DNA of 64,000 nucleotides, taken from positions 9,482-73,481 of the forward strand of contig CAVENX010000033.1 in the NCBI GenBank assembly GCA_963617275.1, given 5' to 3'. This document shows, piece after piece, positions 25,162 to 33,207 of this stretch. The DNA comes from Limivicinus sp963617275. Its GTDB lineage: Bacteria; Bacillota; Clostridia; Oscillospirales; Oscillospiraceae. Position 1 is the first letter of the stretch; every line of letters starts with the position of its first letter. The position numbers and the translations under genes were made by a program. A model generated the notes under the pieces. That model was not told the DNA's origin. It did no database searches and worked only from the letters and a program-made list of their open reading frames with translations.

Positions 25162-26676
25162 TTACCTGAAGTCGGTTGCCAGTGCCATTACGCTTTCCTG
25201 CGTAGCCTCATCCGCGGAAAGCTCGCCGGATACTTTCCCGCCGGACAGTACGACGATCCTGTCGCACATGGAGATCAGCTCCGGCAGTTCAGACGATATC
25301 ATGATAATAGCGATGCCCTGCTTTGCAAGAGAAACCATTATCTTGTATATCTCGTATTTTGTCCCGACGTCAATGCCTCTGGTCGGCTCGTCAAGTATCA
25401 GCACACGCGGATTTCTCATCAGCCATTTCCCCAGAACGACCTTTTGCTGGTTGCCGCCGGAAAGCGTATTCACCATAACATACATATCATTCGCTTTTAC
25501 ATCGAGCTTGTCAAAATAGCTTTGCGCCGCCGTATTTTCTTTCACGCCCTGGATTATACCATTTACGCACAGCTCTTTCAACGATGCAAGGGTTATGTTC
25601 TCCTTTATGTTCATTCCCATGACAAGGCCATCGGTTTTTCTGTCCTCCGTGACAAGCGCTATGCCGGCCTTTATGGCTTCGTGCGGATTCGTGACCCTGC
25701 ACGGTCTGCCGTCGATATATATGCTTCCGCTGAGGCGCGGTATCTTGCCGAAGACGGCGTTTACAAGCTCGCTTCGCCCGCTCCCCACAAGCCCGCCTAT
25801 TCCGAGTATCTCTCCTTTGCGCACTTCAAAGGAAACGCCGCTGACTATCTGCTTTTTAGGATTCTGCGGATGCTCGACGGAAATGTTCTCGACCGATAAT
25901 ACCGTCTCCCCTATCGGAGCCGGTTCCTTGGGGTACAGGTTGTCTATCCTCCGCCCCACCATCTCTGATATTATGGTGCTCTGGTCAAAGTCTCCCTTAA
26001 CATGAGTATTCACCACTTTCCCGTCTCTCATGACAATGATTCTGTCGCTGTTGTCAAAAACCTCGTCCAATTTATGCGAGATGAGGATGCATGTATACCC
26101 TTGATCCTTAAGCTTATGCATGATAGCAAAAAGCTTCTGCGTTTCGGATAGCGTAAGGGAGGCAGTAGGCTCGTCAAGTACAAGTATCCTCGGATCTTTG
26201 GATATCGCACGCGCAATTGAAACAAGCTGCTGCTTGCTTGCGCTGAGGTTTCTGAGTATATCTCCCGGCTCAACATTCAGGTCGAGCATATCAATATACT
26301 CCGCCGCTTTTTTCTCCAGCGCATCCCAATTTATGGAAAATCCGAATCTGTTCCAGCGTGCCAGAAATATGTTTTCGGCAACGCTCAGATCAAGATTCAT
26401 ATTCAGTTCCTGATAGATCATGGCTATGCCGGCGCTCTCTGACCGGCTTATGGAATCAAATCTGACCGGCTGTTCCTCCACAAAGAGCTCTCCTTCGTAC
26501 GTGCCATAGGAATATGAGCCGCTTAAAATTTTCATCAGAGTGCTTTTCCCCGCACCGTTTTCTCCGACTATCGAGAGTATCTCCCCCGGATAAGCGGAGA
26601 TCGAAACATCTGACAATGCCGTCACACCGGGGAATTTTTTGGTTATATGGTTCATCCTTAATACAGGAGCTTTCAT
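25162..26676 (-). CDS. Sugar ABC transporter, double ATP-binding protein (RbsA/MglA type)
   Basis: Predicted 504 residues with two tandem ATPase domains. The N-terminal one has Walker A GENGAGKSTLMK, LSASKQQLVSIARA and LDEPTASLT. The C-terminal one has the degenerate Walker A GLVGSGRSE, signature LSGGNQQKVVLGKWL and LDEPTRGID. This architecture is specific to carbohydrate importers of the CUT2 family. It lies 13 bp after the permease gene. Confidence 0.93.
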   Translation of the reverse strand: MKAPVLRMNHITKKFPGVTALSDVSISAYPGEILSIVGENGAGKSTLMKILSGSYSYGTYEGELFVEEQPVRFDSISRSESAGIAMIYQELNMNLDLSVAENIFLARWNRFGFSINWDALEKKAAEYIDMLDLNVEPGDILRNLSASKQQLVSIARAISKDPRILVLDEPTASLTLSETQKLFAIMHKLKDQGYTCILISHKLDEVFDNSDRIIVMRDGKVVNTHVKGDFDQSTIISEMVGRRIDNLYPKEPAPIGETVLSVENISVEHPQNPKKQIVSGVSFEVRKGEILGIGGLVGSGRSELVNAVFGKIPRLSGSIYIDGRPCRVTNPHEAIKAGIALVTEDRKTDGLVMGMNIKENITLASLKELCVNGIIQGVKENTAAQSYFDKLDVKANDMYVMVNTLSGGNQQKVVLGKWLMRNPRVLILDEPTRGIDVGTKYEIYKIMVSLAKQGIAIIMISSELPELISMCDRIVVLSGGKVSGELSADEATQESVMALATDFR

Positions 26677-26689
26677 CTTGCTTCTCCTC

Positions 26690-27640
26690 TTACTTCCCGG
26701 ACGTTTTCTTGAGACGGAACGTATCTATCCCGACAGCGACTACCATTATCAGGCCGATTGCGATCTTCTGCCAATAAACGGAAACCCGCAGAAGAACCAT
26801 CGCGTTTGACAATGTTTCCATAAGAGCGCATCCTACGATCGTGCCAAGCATGCTTCCGTATCCGCCGTACATACTTGTGCCGCCGATAATGCATGCCGCA
26901 ACGGCGGTCATTTCCCAGCCGTCTCCGCAGTTTGGCTGAGCGGAGCTGAGACGTGAGGCAAGGAGTATTCCAACGAAACCGGCAAGCACGGAAACGACAA
27001 TGTGCGAAACCGTCAAAACGGCTTTTGTATTTATTCCGGAAAGCCGCGCCGCTTCCTTGTTTCCTCCGACGGCCATCAGGCTTCTGCCGTAATGGGTCTT
27101 TCTGACTATAAAATGCGCCAGAAGCACAATGGCAAGCGCTATGAAAACGGAATAAGGAATACTTCCTATCGTGCCCTGCCCCAGTCTCTTGAAGGCGTCC
27201 GGCAGCGGGTAGTAGGGCTCACCCTTTGTAAGCACATTTACGGTTCCGCGTGCGACATACATCGTGCCAAGTGTGGCAATCAGCGCCGGTATCTCAAATT
27301 CTATTATCATGATCGAATTCAAAACGCCTACCAGCGCCGCAGCCGCAAGTCCGGCAATTACCGAGACGATGACGGGAACGCCGTTTACAAGGCAAAGCCC
27401 GCATATGGCGCCGCTAAGCCCCATTACCGAACCGACAGACATATCAAGGCTTGCCCCCAGAAGAACAAACGTCACGCCGACCCCGACAATGAGCAAAAAC
27501 GAGGTGGAGCGCAGCAGATCGACAATGTTCGTCCATGAAAAGAACACCGGATTCACTATGCCGGTAACGACGCAGATCATTGCGAACGGCAGCACCCTGA
27601 ACAATCCCTTTGAATCAATTTTTCTCTTTTTCAGTTTCAC
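26690..27640 (-). CDS. Sugar ABC transporter permease (RbsC type)
   Basis: Predicted 316 residues, eight to ten hydrophobic segments, with the CUT2 permease motif GGNKEAARLSGINTKAVL and the conserved LGASLDMSVGSVMGLSG and IIGGTSMYGG segments. It forms the membrane channel of the importer with the RbsA-type ATPase. GGAGAAT precedes the ATG. An intercistronic hairpin separates it from the binding-protein gene. Confidence 0.93.
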   Translation of the reverse strand: MKLKKRKIDSKGLFRVLPFAMICVVTGIVNPVFFSWTNIVDLLRSTSFLLIVGVGVTFVLLGASLDMSVGSVMGLSGAICGLCLVNGVPVIVSVIAGLAAAALVGVLNSIMIIEFEIPALIATLGTMYVARGTVNVLTKGEPYYPLPDAFKRLGQGTIGSIPYSVFIALAIVLLAHFIVRKTHYGRSLMAVGGNKEAARLSGINTKAVLTVSHIVVSVLAGFVGILLASRLSSAQPNCGDGWEMTAVAACIIGGTSMYGGYGSMLGTIVGCALMETLSNAMVLLRVSVYWQKIAIGLIMVVAVGIDTFRLKKTSGK

Positions 27641-27664
27641 AAGTATTCTCCTATAATCAATAAA

Positions 27665-27693
27665 ATAGGGTCACACCTTCGGTGCAACCCTAT
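27665..27693 (-). terminator. Intercistronic hairpin after the binding-protein gene
   Basis: A 13-bp stem (ATAGGGTTGCACC / GGTGTGACCCTAT on the minus strand) with a tiny GAA loop, followed by TTTATT. It lies between the substrate-binding-protein and permease genes. In transporter operons this position usually acts as a partial terminator or 3' stabiliser, keeping binding protein in excess. Confidence 0.75.
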
Positions 27694-27708
27694 CTGACAG
27701 AAAGCTGA

Positions 27709-28692
27709 TTACTTATAGCTTTCAACATTATCAACAGTCACAAGCGTTACGCCGGAGTCAATAACCGGTTCCTCTATCGTCTCGCCCTTGTTGATGCGCA
27801 CAAGCAGCTCAACGCATTTTTCACCCATATAATACGGTTTCTGGACTATTGTGCCGTAAACGACGCCGTTGCGGATATAGTCAAGGCACTCGGCAGTGTC
27901 GTCAAATCCGATTACCGTAATATCGCCTACTCTGTTCTGCTCTGTCAGCACCTTGCCGGCAGCGACCGCGCCAGTGCCCTCGCTTCCGAATACGGCGGTC
28001 ATGCTCGGATATGCCTTGAGCATATCCTGCATTTTCTGAGTGGCCGTGAGCATATCGGAATCGCATGCCTCGACCGCCACGACCTTCATGTCGGAAGATT
28101 CAGCGATAGCATCCTCAAACCCCTTGATCCTGTCGTTGTCCGTCTCCTGTCCGAGAGTTCCGCGAATGATGCCGATTTCGGCCTTTCCGCCTGTTGCCTC
28201 GACCATCGCCTTTCCCGCTTCAAAGCCGGCGTCATAGTTTGACGTTCCGACATATGCCGAACGGAGGCTTTCCGGGGCATCCGTGTCAAGAAGGACGACC
28301 GGAATCCCCGCTTCCACCGCACGGTCTATCGCCGGCTGGAGAGCCGCAGGAGACAGAGCCATTGTGATTATGCCGTCAACCTTGGAAGCGATTGCCGTGT
28401 CAATGAATTTCACCATTGCTTCAACATCAACCTTCGTCTCGCCGAGGACATTGACGTCAACGCCCTGTTCCTCCGCGCCCGCAAGCACGCCGGCTTCGAC
28501 CATCTGCCAATACTCATGGCTTACCAGCGGCGAAACGAAAGTGAAATGCAGCTGCTCCGACGCGGGAGCGCTTTCCTCGGCAGCAGTTTCAGCCGCTGCG
28601 GGCTTCTCCGCCCCGGCAGATGTCTTCTGTCCGCATGCGCAGAGTGCAAAAAGCATACACAGCGCCATCAATAATGCAAGTGTTTTTTTCAT
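27709..28692 (-). CDS. Sugar ABC transporter substrate-binding lipoprotein (RbsB type)
   Basis: Predicted 327 residues. The signal peptide MKKTLALLMALCMLFALCAC ends in a lipobox, followed by a low-complexity A/E/S linker and a Peripla_BP_4 fold (FTFVSPLVSHEYWQMVEAGVLAGAEEQG, DGIITMALSPAALQPAIDRAVEAGIPVVLLDTDAP, IGFDDTAECLDYIR). It captures a sugar or polyol outside the membrane and may present it to the YesM kinase. The ligand cannot be read from sequence. Confidence 0.93.
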   Translation of the reverse strand: MKKTLALLMALCMLFALCACGQKTSAGAEKPAAAETAAEESAPASEQLHFTFVSPLVSHEYWQMVEAGVLAGAEEQGVDVNVLGETKVDVEAMVKFIDTAIASKVDGIITMALSPAALQPAIDRAVEAGIPVVLLDTDAPESLRSAYVGTSNYDAGFEAGKAMVEATGGKAEIGIIRGTLGQETDNDRIKGFEDAIAESSDMKVVAVEACDSDMLTATQKMQDMLKAYPSMTAVFGSEGTGAVAAGKVLTEQNRVGDITVIGFDDTAECLDYIRNGVVYGTIVQKPYYMGEKCVELLVRINKGETIEEPVIDSGVTLVTVDNVESYK

Positions 28693-28715
28693 GTTTGCTC
28701 CTTTTTATCTTGTAT

Positions 28716-30074
28716 TTATATTGTGTTTATGTGGATATATCGCGGTTCCGGAATGGGAGGCTCATTTTCGCCGAGATAAACACCCTGTTTTCTGAGCGTA
28801 TCCTGAAGCTGCCCGATGTCAACATCTCTGAATTTTCTGTTTTCTCTGATGCTGACTGCCGCGGCGGTGCCCGCCGCTTCGCCCGTTGCAAAGCATGTTG
28901 CCTGAACGGCAATGCCCTCATGCGCGATGCTGCGTCCGGCAACGATAATATTCTCGACTTCCAGAGGCAGAAGCGCCCTGTACGGGATAGAGTAGGCGTG
29001 TCCCGGAATGAGCCAATAAAGCTCGCACCCGCCGCCGTCGGGATTATGAATATCTACGCCGTAAGCGTTCATTGCAATCGCGTCGTCGAAAATCCTGTAG
29101 TGAAGAATATCGTCCGTTGTAACGCAGTATTCTGCTTTTATTCTCCTTGACACCATCATGCCCATCATACCCGCCACTTGGGTAAGACGTGCCTTTTCTG
29201 CGCCCTTGTGATTTTTATGCAGCCAATCCAGAACCTCGAGTATCTGTCTGCGGCACGCCATTTCGCCCTTTGTGATATCATCTGCCGACAGCGGGTCGAT
29301 GCCTGTAACTCTTGTCATTTCTGCCCTGAATTTATCGTCGTCCATAAGTGGGAACAGGTTAACGGCCCCATATGCCAAGCTCTTATCGACTTTCCATGTC
29401 ACGGTGTCAGGCGCCAGATTTTCCATGCAGAACATCGTCGATACGGGGCTCTTTACCTCTTCTCCGTTCTTTTCGCCTACTCCCGTTTCAAACGGAGCGC
29501 CCGCATAGGCTATTATGTCGGCATCTCCCGTACAGTCTATCACTCTTTTTGCAAATACCGCCTGTCTCCCGCTCTTATTTTCAATAATTACGCCTTTGAC
29601 CTCATTGCCTTCCTTGATAACGCCGGCAATATATGTGTGGAAGAGGGCCCTGACATTGTACTTTTCCACAAAGGCGTCGGCAACTATCTTATACATTTCC
29701 GGGTCAAACGGGCAGATCTGGGTATCCGGTTCGTGCCGGTTCACTGAAAAAGCGGGCTTTCTGAGCGGCATATCTGGCGGCTTGATGCACGCGCCGGCCT
29801 TTTCCAGTTCGTCGGTAAACTCGTCCCAGATACCTTTGATGACCTGTCTGCCGCCGGTGTAAGCGGACATTGACATGAACGATGTTACAAGGCCGTTTGT
29901 TCCCTGACCGCCAAGGCAGTTGAAGCGTTCCAGAATCAGCGTCCTGCACCCATTCTTTGCCGCCGCGACGGCAGCCGCGATTCCGGACGGGCCTCCGCCG
30001 CAGACAAGCACGTCAACACTGTCATATACCGGCAGGTCTTTTGCCGGCTCATGATATGTCTGTTTGCTGCACAT
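28716..30074 (-). CDS. FAD-dependent oxidoreductase
   Basis: Predicted 452 residues. The N-terminal Rossmann motif VDVLVCGGGPSGIAAAVAAAKNG and downstream VIDCTGDADIIAYAGAPFE place it in the FAD_oxidored family (PF12831; fumarate-reductase-like fold). Members oxidise or reduce small hydroxylated substrates, but the reaction is not predictable. As the first gene of a sugar-import/two-component operon, it probably acts on the imported compound. AGGAGGAAAT precedes the ATG. Confidence 0.85.
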   Translation of the reverse strand: MCSKQTYHEPAKDLPVYDSVDVLVCGGGPSGIAAAVAAAKNGCRTLILERFNCLGGQGTNGLVTSFMSMSAYTGGRQVIKGIWDEFTDELEKAGACIKPPDMPLRKPAFSVNRHEPDTQICPFDPEMYKIVADAFVEKYNVRALFHTYIAGVIKEGNEVKGVIIENKSGRQAVFAKRVIDCTGDADIIAYAGAPFETGVGEKNGEEVKSPVSTMFCMENLAPDTVTWKVDKSLAYGAVNLFPLMDDDKFRAEMTRVTGIDPLSADDITKGEMACRRQILEVLDWLHKNHKGAEKARLTQVAGMMGMMVSRRIKAEYCVTTDDILHYRIFDDAIAMNAYGVDIHNPDGGGCELYWLIPGHAYSIPYRALLPLEVENIIVAGRSIAHEGIAVQATCFATGEAAGTAAAVSIRENRKFRDVDIGQLQDTLRKQGVYLGENEPPIPEPRYIHINTI

Positions 30075-30372
30075 ATTTCCTCCTGTTTTTATTAATCTGA
30101 GAATTTTTACAAGAAAATAATAATATTTTTCACCAAATTATTCAACTTGACATTCTTATGCTTCGTATAAAAACACAGCTTCGGCAAATACGCTTTTTTA
30201 CGATCGGTATACTTTTTTAGACTGCCTGATGTTCCGTGTGCACCGGCGGCGGAACTTGCAAGTGGAAGGATTTTGCTGAAAAGCGGCAAAATTTCTCCGT
30301 ATTACCTCTTGCAAAAAATGAGAACGGATGTATAATATAGCTTCACTTTTGATGTTGAGGTTTTTATTTCAC
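30075..30372. promoter_or_regulatory. Divergent promoter region of the FAD/ABC operon and the MFS gene
   Basis: For the minus operon, TTGAAT (30140-30145), 17 bp and TATTAT (30117-30122). For the plus MFS gene, TTGCAA (30309-30314), 16 bp and TATAAT (30331-30336). AGGAGG for the oxidoreductase lies at about 30079. Between the promoters lie about 160 bp with no gene and no clear palindrome. Confidence 0.6.
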
Positions 30373-31572
30373 ATGAATGATTCCAGAAAACACGCGCTGC
30401 TGCTGTCGGAATATTCCGCCGTGCAGGTTTTTTATTGGCTTGGCTACTGCTGTATATCGACCTATGCGGCGGTCTTTCTCCAGAACAGAGGCTATACGAA
30501 CACTCAGCTCGGCACAATAACCGCCCTCGGCAACATCGGCGGCTTTCTTCTTGCTCCCATGCTCGCCTCTGTCATTGACCGCTCCAGAAAAATAAAGGTA
30601 TACCACTGCTTGTACGGTCTGCTTTTTCTGGAGGGTCTGCTTGAGGTGCTGATACTTTTTTCCGCAGGGAGCAGCCTTTACGTAAGCATACTTTACTGCC
30701 TGCTGATGGCGTGCGTCGTTGCGGTCAGCCCCATGAACACGGAGCTTTGCTTCAGCATGGACAGGACGGGGCAGTACATAAATTTCGGCTTTTCAAGGAG
30801 CTGCGGTTCTCTGGCTTTTTCGATAATCACAATCATACTCGGCAGGCTCTGCGCGTCATATTCGCCGGAGCTGCTGCCCAATCTGTCAATAGTAATGATA
30901 CTGATGCAGATCGTCATTCTCACGGTCATCGGCCGGGTGCGGAAAATAGTTCTTCCCGCTGACGCCGCGCAGGAGAACGTTCCGAAAAAAGCAGGCGCGT
31001 CCCTCGGTGAATTTCTCTCGCGCAACAGGCGCTTTGTCGCCTTCTGCATAGGCACCTCCGTACTCATGTTCCCGTCGTCCATAATGGGTGCGTTTCTCAT
31101 CAACATAGTCAGGGACGTCGGCGGCACCGCGAACAGCATGGGCATAATCAGCTCCATTGCAGCATTCTGCGAGGTTCCGGCAATGCTGTTTTATACGCGC
31201 ATCACAAGAAACGTCAAATGTTCGACCGTTATCCGTTTTGCGGCGATCATGTATATTGTGAGGATCGCAACGGTCACTTTTGCAGAGAATCTCGGGATGC
31301 TGTATTTCTCCGCCGTTACGCAGATGCTGTGCTACGCCCTGCTTATCCCGGCCCTTGTGGACTACGCAAGCATTGTCGTTAACGTGAACGATTCTGCCAA
31401 GGGTCAGGCGGTATCCGCCGCAATGCTTACGCTGTCCAATATTCTGGCTGCGCTTGTGGGCGGTATCCTGCTTGACAGAATAAGCGTACACCACACAATG
31501 CTTATCGGGCTTGCAGCCTGTGTACTCGGCGTACTTATCTGCTTTTTTACAATCGACTCAAAAAGAGCATAA
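30373..31572 (+). CDS. MFS transporter
   Basis: Predicted 399 residues with about 12 hydrophobic segments. The N-terminus LLLSEYSAVQVFYWLGYCCISTYAAVFLQNRGYTNTQLG resembles the MFS_1-like/nucleoside-symporter branch. The ATG at 30373 is preferred because the frame upstream (from 30328) lies over the -10 box; GAGG stands 12 bases before it, a rather long spacing. The substrate is unknown. It is divergent from the sugar operon but not necessarily linked to it. Confidence 0.8.
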   Translation: MNDSRKHALLLSEYSAVQVFYWLGYCCISTYAAVFLQNRGYTNTQLGTITALGNIGGFLLAPMLASVIDRSRKIKVYHCLYGLLFLEGLLEVLILFSAGSSLYVSILYCLLMACVVAVSPMNTELCFSMDRTGQYINFGFSRSCGSLAFSIITIILGRLCASYSPELLPNLSIVMILMQIVILTVIGRVRKIVLPADAAQENVPKKAGASLGEFLSRNRRFVAFCIGTSVLMFPSSIMGAFLINIVRDVGGTANSMGIISSIAAFCEVPAMLFYTRITRNVKCSTVIRFAAIMYIVRIATVTFAENLGMLYFSAVTQMLCYALLIPALVDYASIVVNVNDSAKGQAVSAAMLTLSNILAALVGGILLDRISVHHTMLIGLAACVLGVLICFFTIDSKRA

Positions 31573-31575
31573 AAA

Positions 31576-31620
31576 AAAACAAGCAAACGGGCTGTCGGAC
31601 AGCATCCGTTTGCTTGTTTT
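31576..31620. terminator. Bidirectional intrinsic terminator
   Basis: AAAACAAGCAAACGG / CCGTTTGCTTGTTTT, with an internal GCTGTC/GACAGC hairpin in the loop. It separates the convergent MFS (+) and ECF S-component (-) genes. Confidence 0.9.
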
Positions 31621-31632
31621 CTCTGTCGGAGG

Positions 31633-32142
31633 TCATTCCGTTTTCTGCCGCAGTGCGCTTATAAGTCCGCTTTTTGTTATAAGGAAAACGGTCACAAACT
31701 GCACGGGGAAAAGCACGGCGCATTGGATGAGCCGTGTGCCGAGCAGCGGCACATACGGCGAACCGTAAAGCATGGATATCCACAGCGAATTGAGCACAAG
31801 ACTGAACACAAGCTGGTTCACCGCGACTGCCGCAAGAATACGGCGCAGGCTCTGCTCCCGGAAAAGGAAGACGCCGAAACAGCAGCCCGTCAGGAACGCG
31901 GTCAGTGTGAAGCCCGGAAAATACGCCCCTATCGGGAACAGCACGGCCCCGATAAAATCCCCCAGCGCGGCGACAATGCCCGCTGCTATCGGTCCGAGCA
32001 GCATCGCCGCAACAGCCACGGGCAGGAAGCTGAAGCCTATCTTCATATTCCATGCGCTGAATGACAGAAATCTTGAAAGAACGATCTCCGCGGCGACAAG
32101 CGCCGCCATAATTGTCAAATCTCTGGTTTTGAATTTCTGCAT
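31633..32142 (-). CDS. folT: Folate-type ECF transporter S component (FolT-like)
   Basis: Predicted 169 residues with six hydrophobic segments. The early conserved part MKIGFSFLPVAVAAMLLGPIAAGIVAALGDFIG is typical of ECF substrate-binding subunits of the folate family. It binds folates and docks on a shared EcfT-EcfA-EcfA' module, which is not in the window. The assignment to folate is strengthened by the THF riboswitch in its leader and by folD and fhs just upstream. The ATG at 32140-32142 follows AGGAGG, which is locked in a hairpin. Confidence 0.85.
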   Translation of the reverse strand: MQKFKTRDLTIMAALVAAEIVLSRFLSFSAWNMKIGFSFLPVAVAAMLLGPIAAGIVAALGDFIGAVLFPIGAYFPGFTLTAFLTGCCFGVFLFREQSLRRILAAVAVNQLVFSLVLNSLWISMLYGSPYVPLLGTRLIQCAVLFPVQFVTVFLITKSGLISALRQKTE

Positions 32143-32144
32143 AA

Positions 32145-32183
32145 CGAAAACCTCCTTTTGCGCCACAAAAGGAGGTTTTTTCG
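32145..32183 (-). promoter_or_regulatory. Hairpin sequestering the folT ribosome-binding site
   Basis: AAAACCTCCTTTTG pairs perfectly with CAAAAGGAGGTTTT over 14 bp with a five-base loop. The second arm contains the AGGAGG that precedes the folT ATG by eight bases. It is probably the expression platform of the THF riboswitch, closing translation when folate is plentiful. Confidence 0.8.
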
Positions 32184-32189
32184 TTCCTT

Positions 32190-32286
32190 AAGCGGCAGCG
32201 GATGCGGGTGCGGCACCGCGGCTGCCGCCTTCGTATGCGGACAACTCCCATTCCGCATCACTTAACGCGCCGTACCCTACTCTGAC
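32190..32286 (-). ncRNA. Tetrahydrofolate (THF) riboswitch
   Basis: On the minus strand it shows AGAGTAGGGTACGGCGCGTTAAGTG, then a small hairpin TGCGG-AATGGGAGTTGT-CCGCA, then ACGAAGGCGGCAGCCGCGGTGCCGCACCC and GCATCCGCTG. The segments GCGTTAAGTG, GAATGGGA, ACGAAG and GCATCCGCT are conserved pieces of the known clostridial THF aptamer, and GGGTACGGC pairs with GCCGCACCC. It lies in the leader of the folate-type transporter gene, downstream of fhs-folD. Confidence 0.9.
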
Positions 32287-32340
32287 ACTTTTATAATTGA
32301 TTTTGCTTTTCCGAATATACTGCCTGAGGCGTAGGTGATT

Positions 32341-33189
32341 CTACACTCTCTCTGCCGCCTGTGCAGCATGATACGCAAGAAGTGCGCTCGTTACGCTTCC
32401 GACACCGCCCGGGACGGGGCTTATTGCGGAAACTATCGGCTCGACCTTTTCAAAATCAACATCGCCGACAAGCTTCTGCCTGCTCTCGCTCCATGTTATA
32501 CCTACGTCGATAACTGTCTGTCCCTCGCGGAAAAATTCGCGTCCGAAAATTTCGCCCTTGCCGACGGCTGTAACAACAATATCCGCCGTGCGGGAAATAT
32601 GCGCCAGATCACGTGTTTTTGAATGGCAGAGCGTGACCGTCGCATTCTCATGCATAAGAAGCATCGCAGCAGGACGGCCTACCGCAAGGCTCCTGCCGAT
32701 GACGACAGCGCGCTTGCCGCCGATGTCAATATTATAATACCTCAACAGCTCCATGACCGCCGCCGCAACGCAGGGTGTAAAGCCCGCGCCCGCGCCGGAA
32801 TAGGTTTTTGTCATTGATCCTTCGCTTATCCCGTCCACGTCCTTTTCCGGCGCGACGGCGGCGCAGGCCGCTTTCTCGTCAAGCTGTGCCGGAAGCGGAC
32901 GGAACATGAGGATCCCGTGCACGGCCGCGTCGTCATTCAATTCGCGGATCACGCCGAGAAGGCGTTCCTGCGTCACGTTCGACGGCAGAGCGATCTCCCG
33001 CACGGCTATACCGGCTTTGCCGCAGCGCTTTGACGCGCCCCTTTCATATGAAAGCGCACCCTCGTCCTCGCCGACGCGCAGCATTGCCAGACGCGGCTCA
33101 ATACCCGCCGCTCTGAGCTTATCGACCTTTTTACGCGTCCGGCCGTCAAGCGCGGAGGCAACAGGCACGCCCCTTAACAATTCACTCAT
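32341..33189 (-). CDS. folD: Bifunctional methylene-THF dehydrogenase/methenyl-THF cyclohydrolase
   Basis: Predicted 282 residues, the normal FolD length. PVPGGVGSVTSALL near the C-terminus, GRSLAVGRPAAMLL in the NADP-binding domain, PEKDVDGIS and the substrate-domain stretch MFRPLPAQLDEK are all present. The catalytic YxxxK motif has the form SYERGASKR seen in some clostridial FolDs. It interconverts 5,10-methylene-THF and 10-formyl-THF. It follows fhs by 18 bp. Confidence 0.95.
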   Translation of the reverse strand: MSELLRGVPVASALDGRTRKKVDKLRAAGIEPRLAMLRVGEDEGALSYERGASKRCGKAGIAVREIALPSNVTQERLLGVIRELNDDAAVHGILMFRPLPAQLDEKAACAAVAPEKDVDGISEGSMTKTYSGAGAGFTPCVAAAVMELLRYYNIDIGGKRAVVIGRSLAVGRPAAMLLMHENATVTLCHSKTRDLAHISRTADIVVTAVGKGEIFGREFFREGQTVIDVGITWSESRQKLVGDVDFEKVEPIVSAISPVPGGVGSVTSALLAYHAAQAAERV

Positions 33190-33207
33190 TTTTCAATACA
33201 CCGCCTG

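Noticed and set aside
30328..30372. Upstream start for the MFS gene
   Set aside because: These codons overlap the TATAAT -10 box at 30331-30336, so they cannot be in the mRNA.
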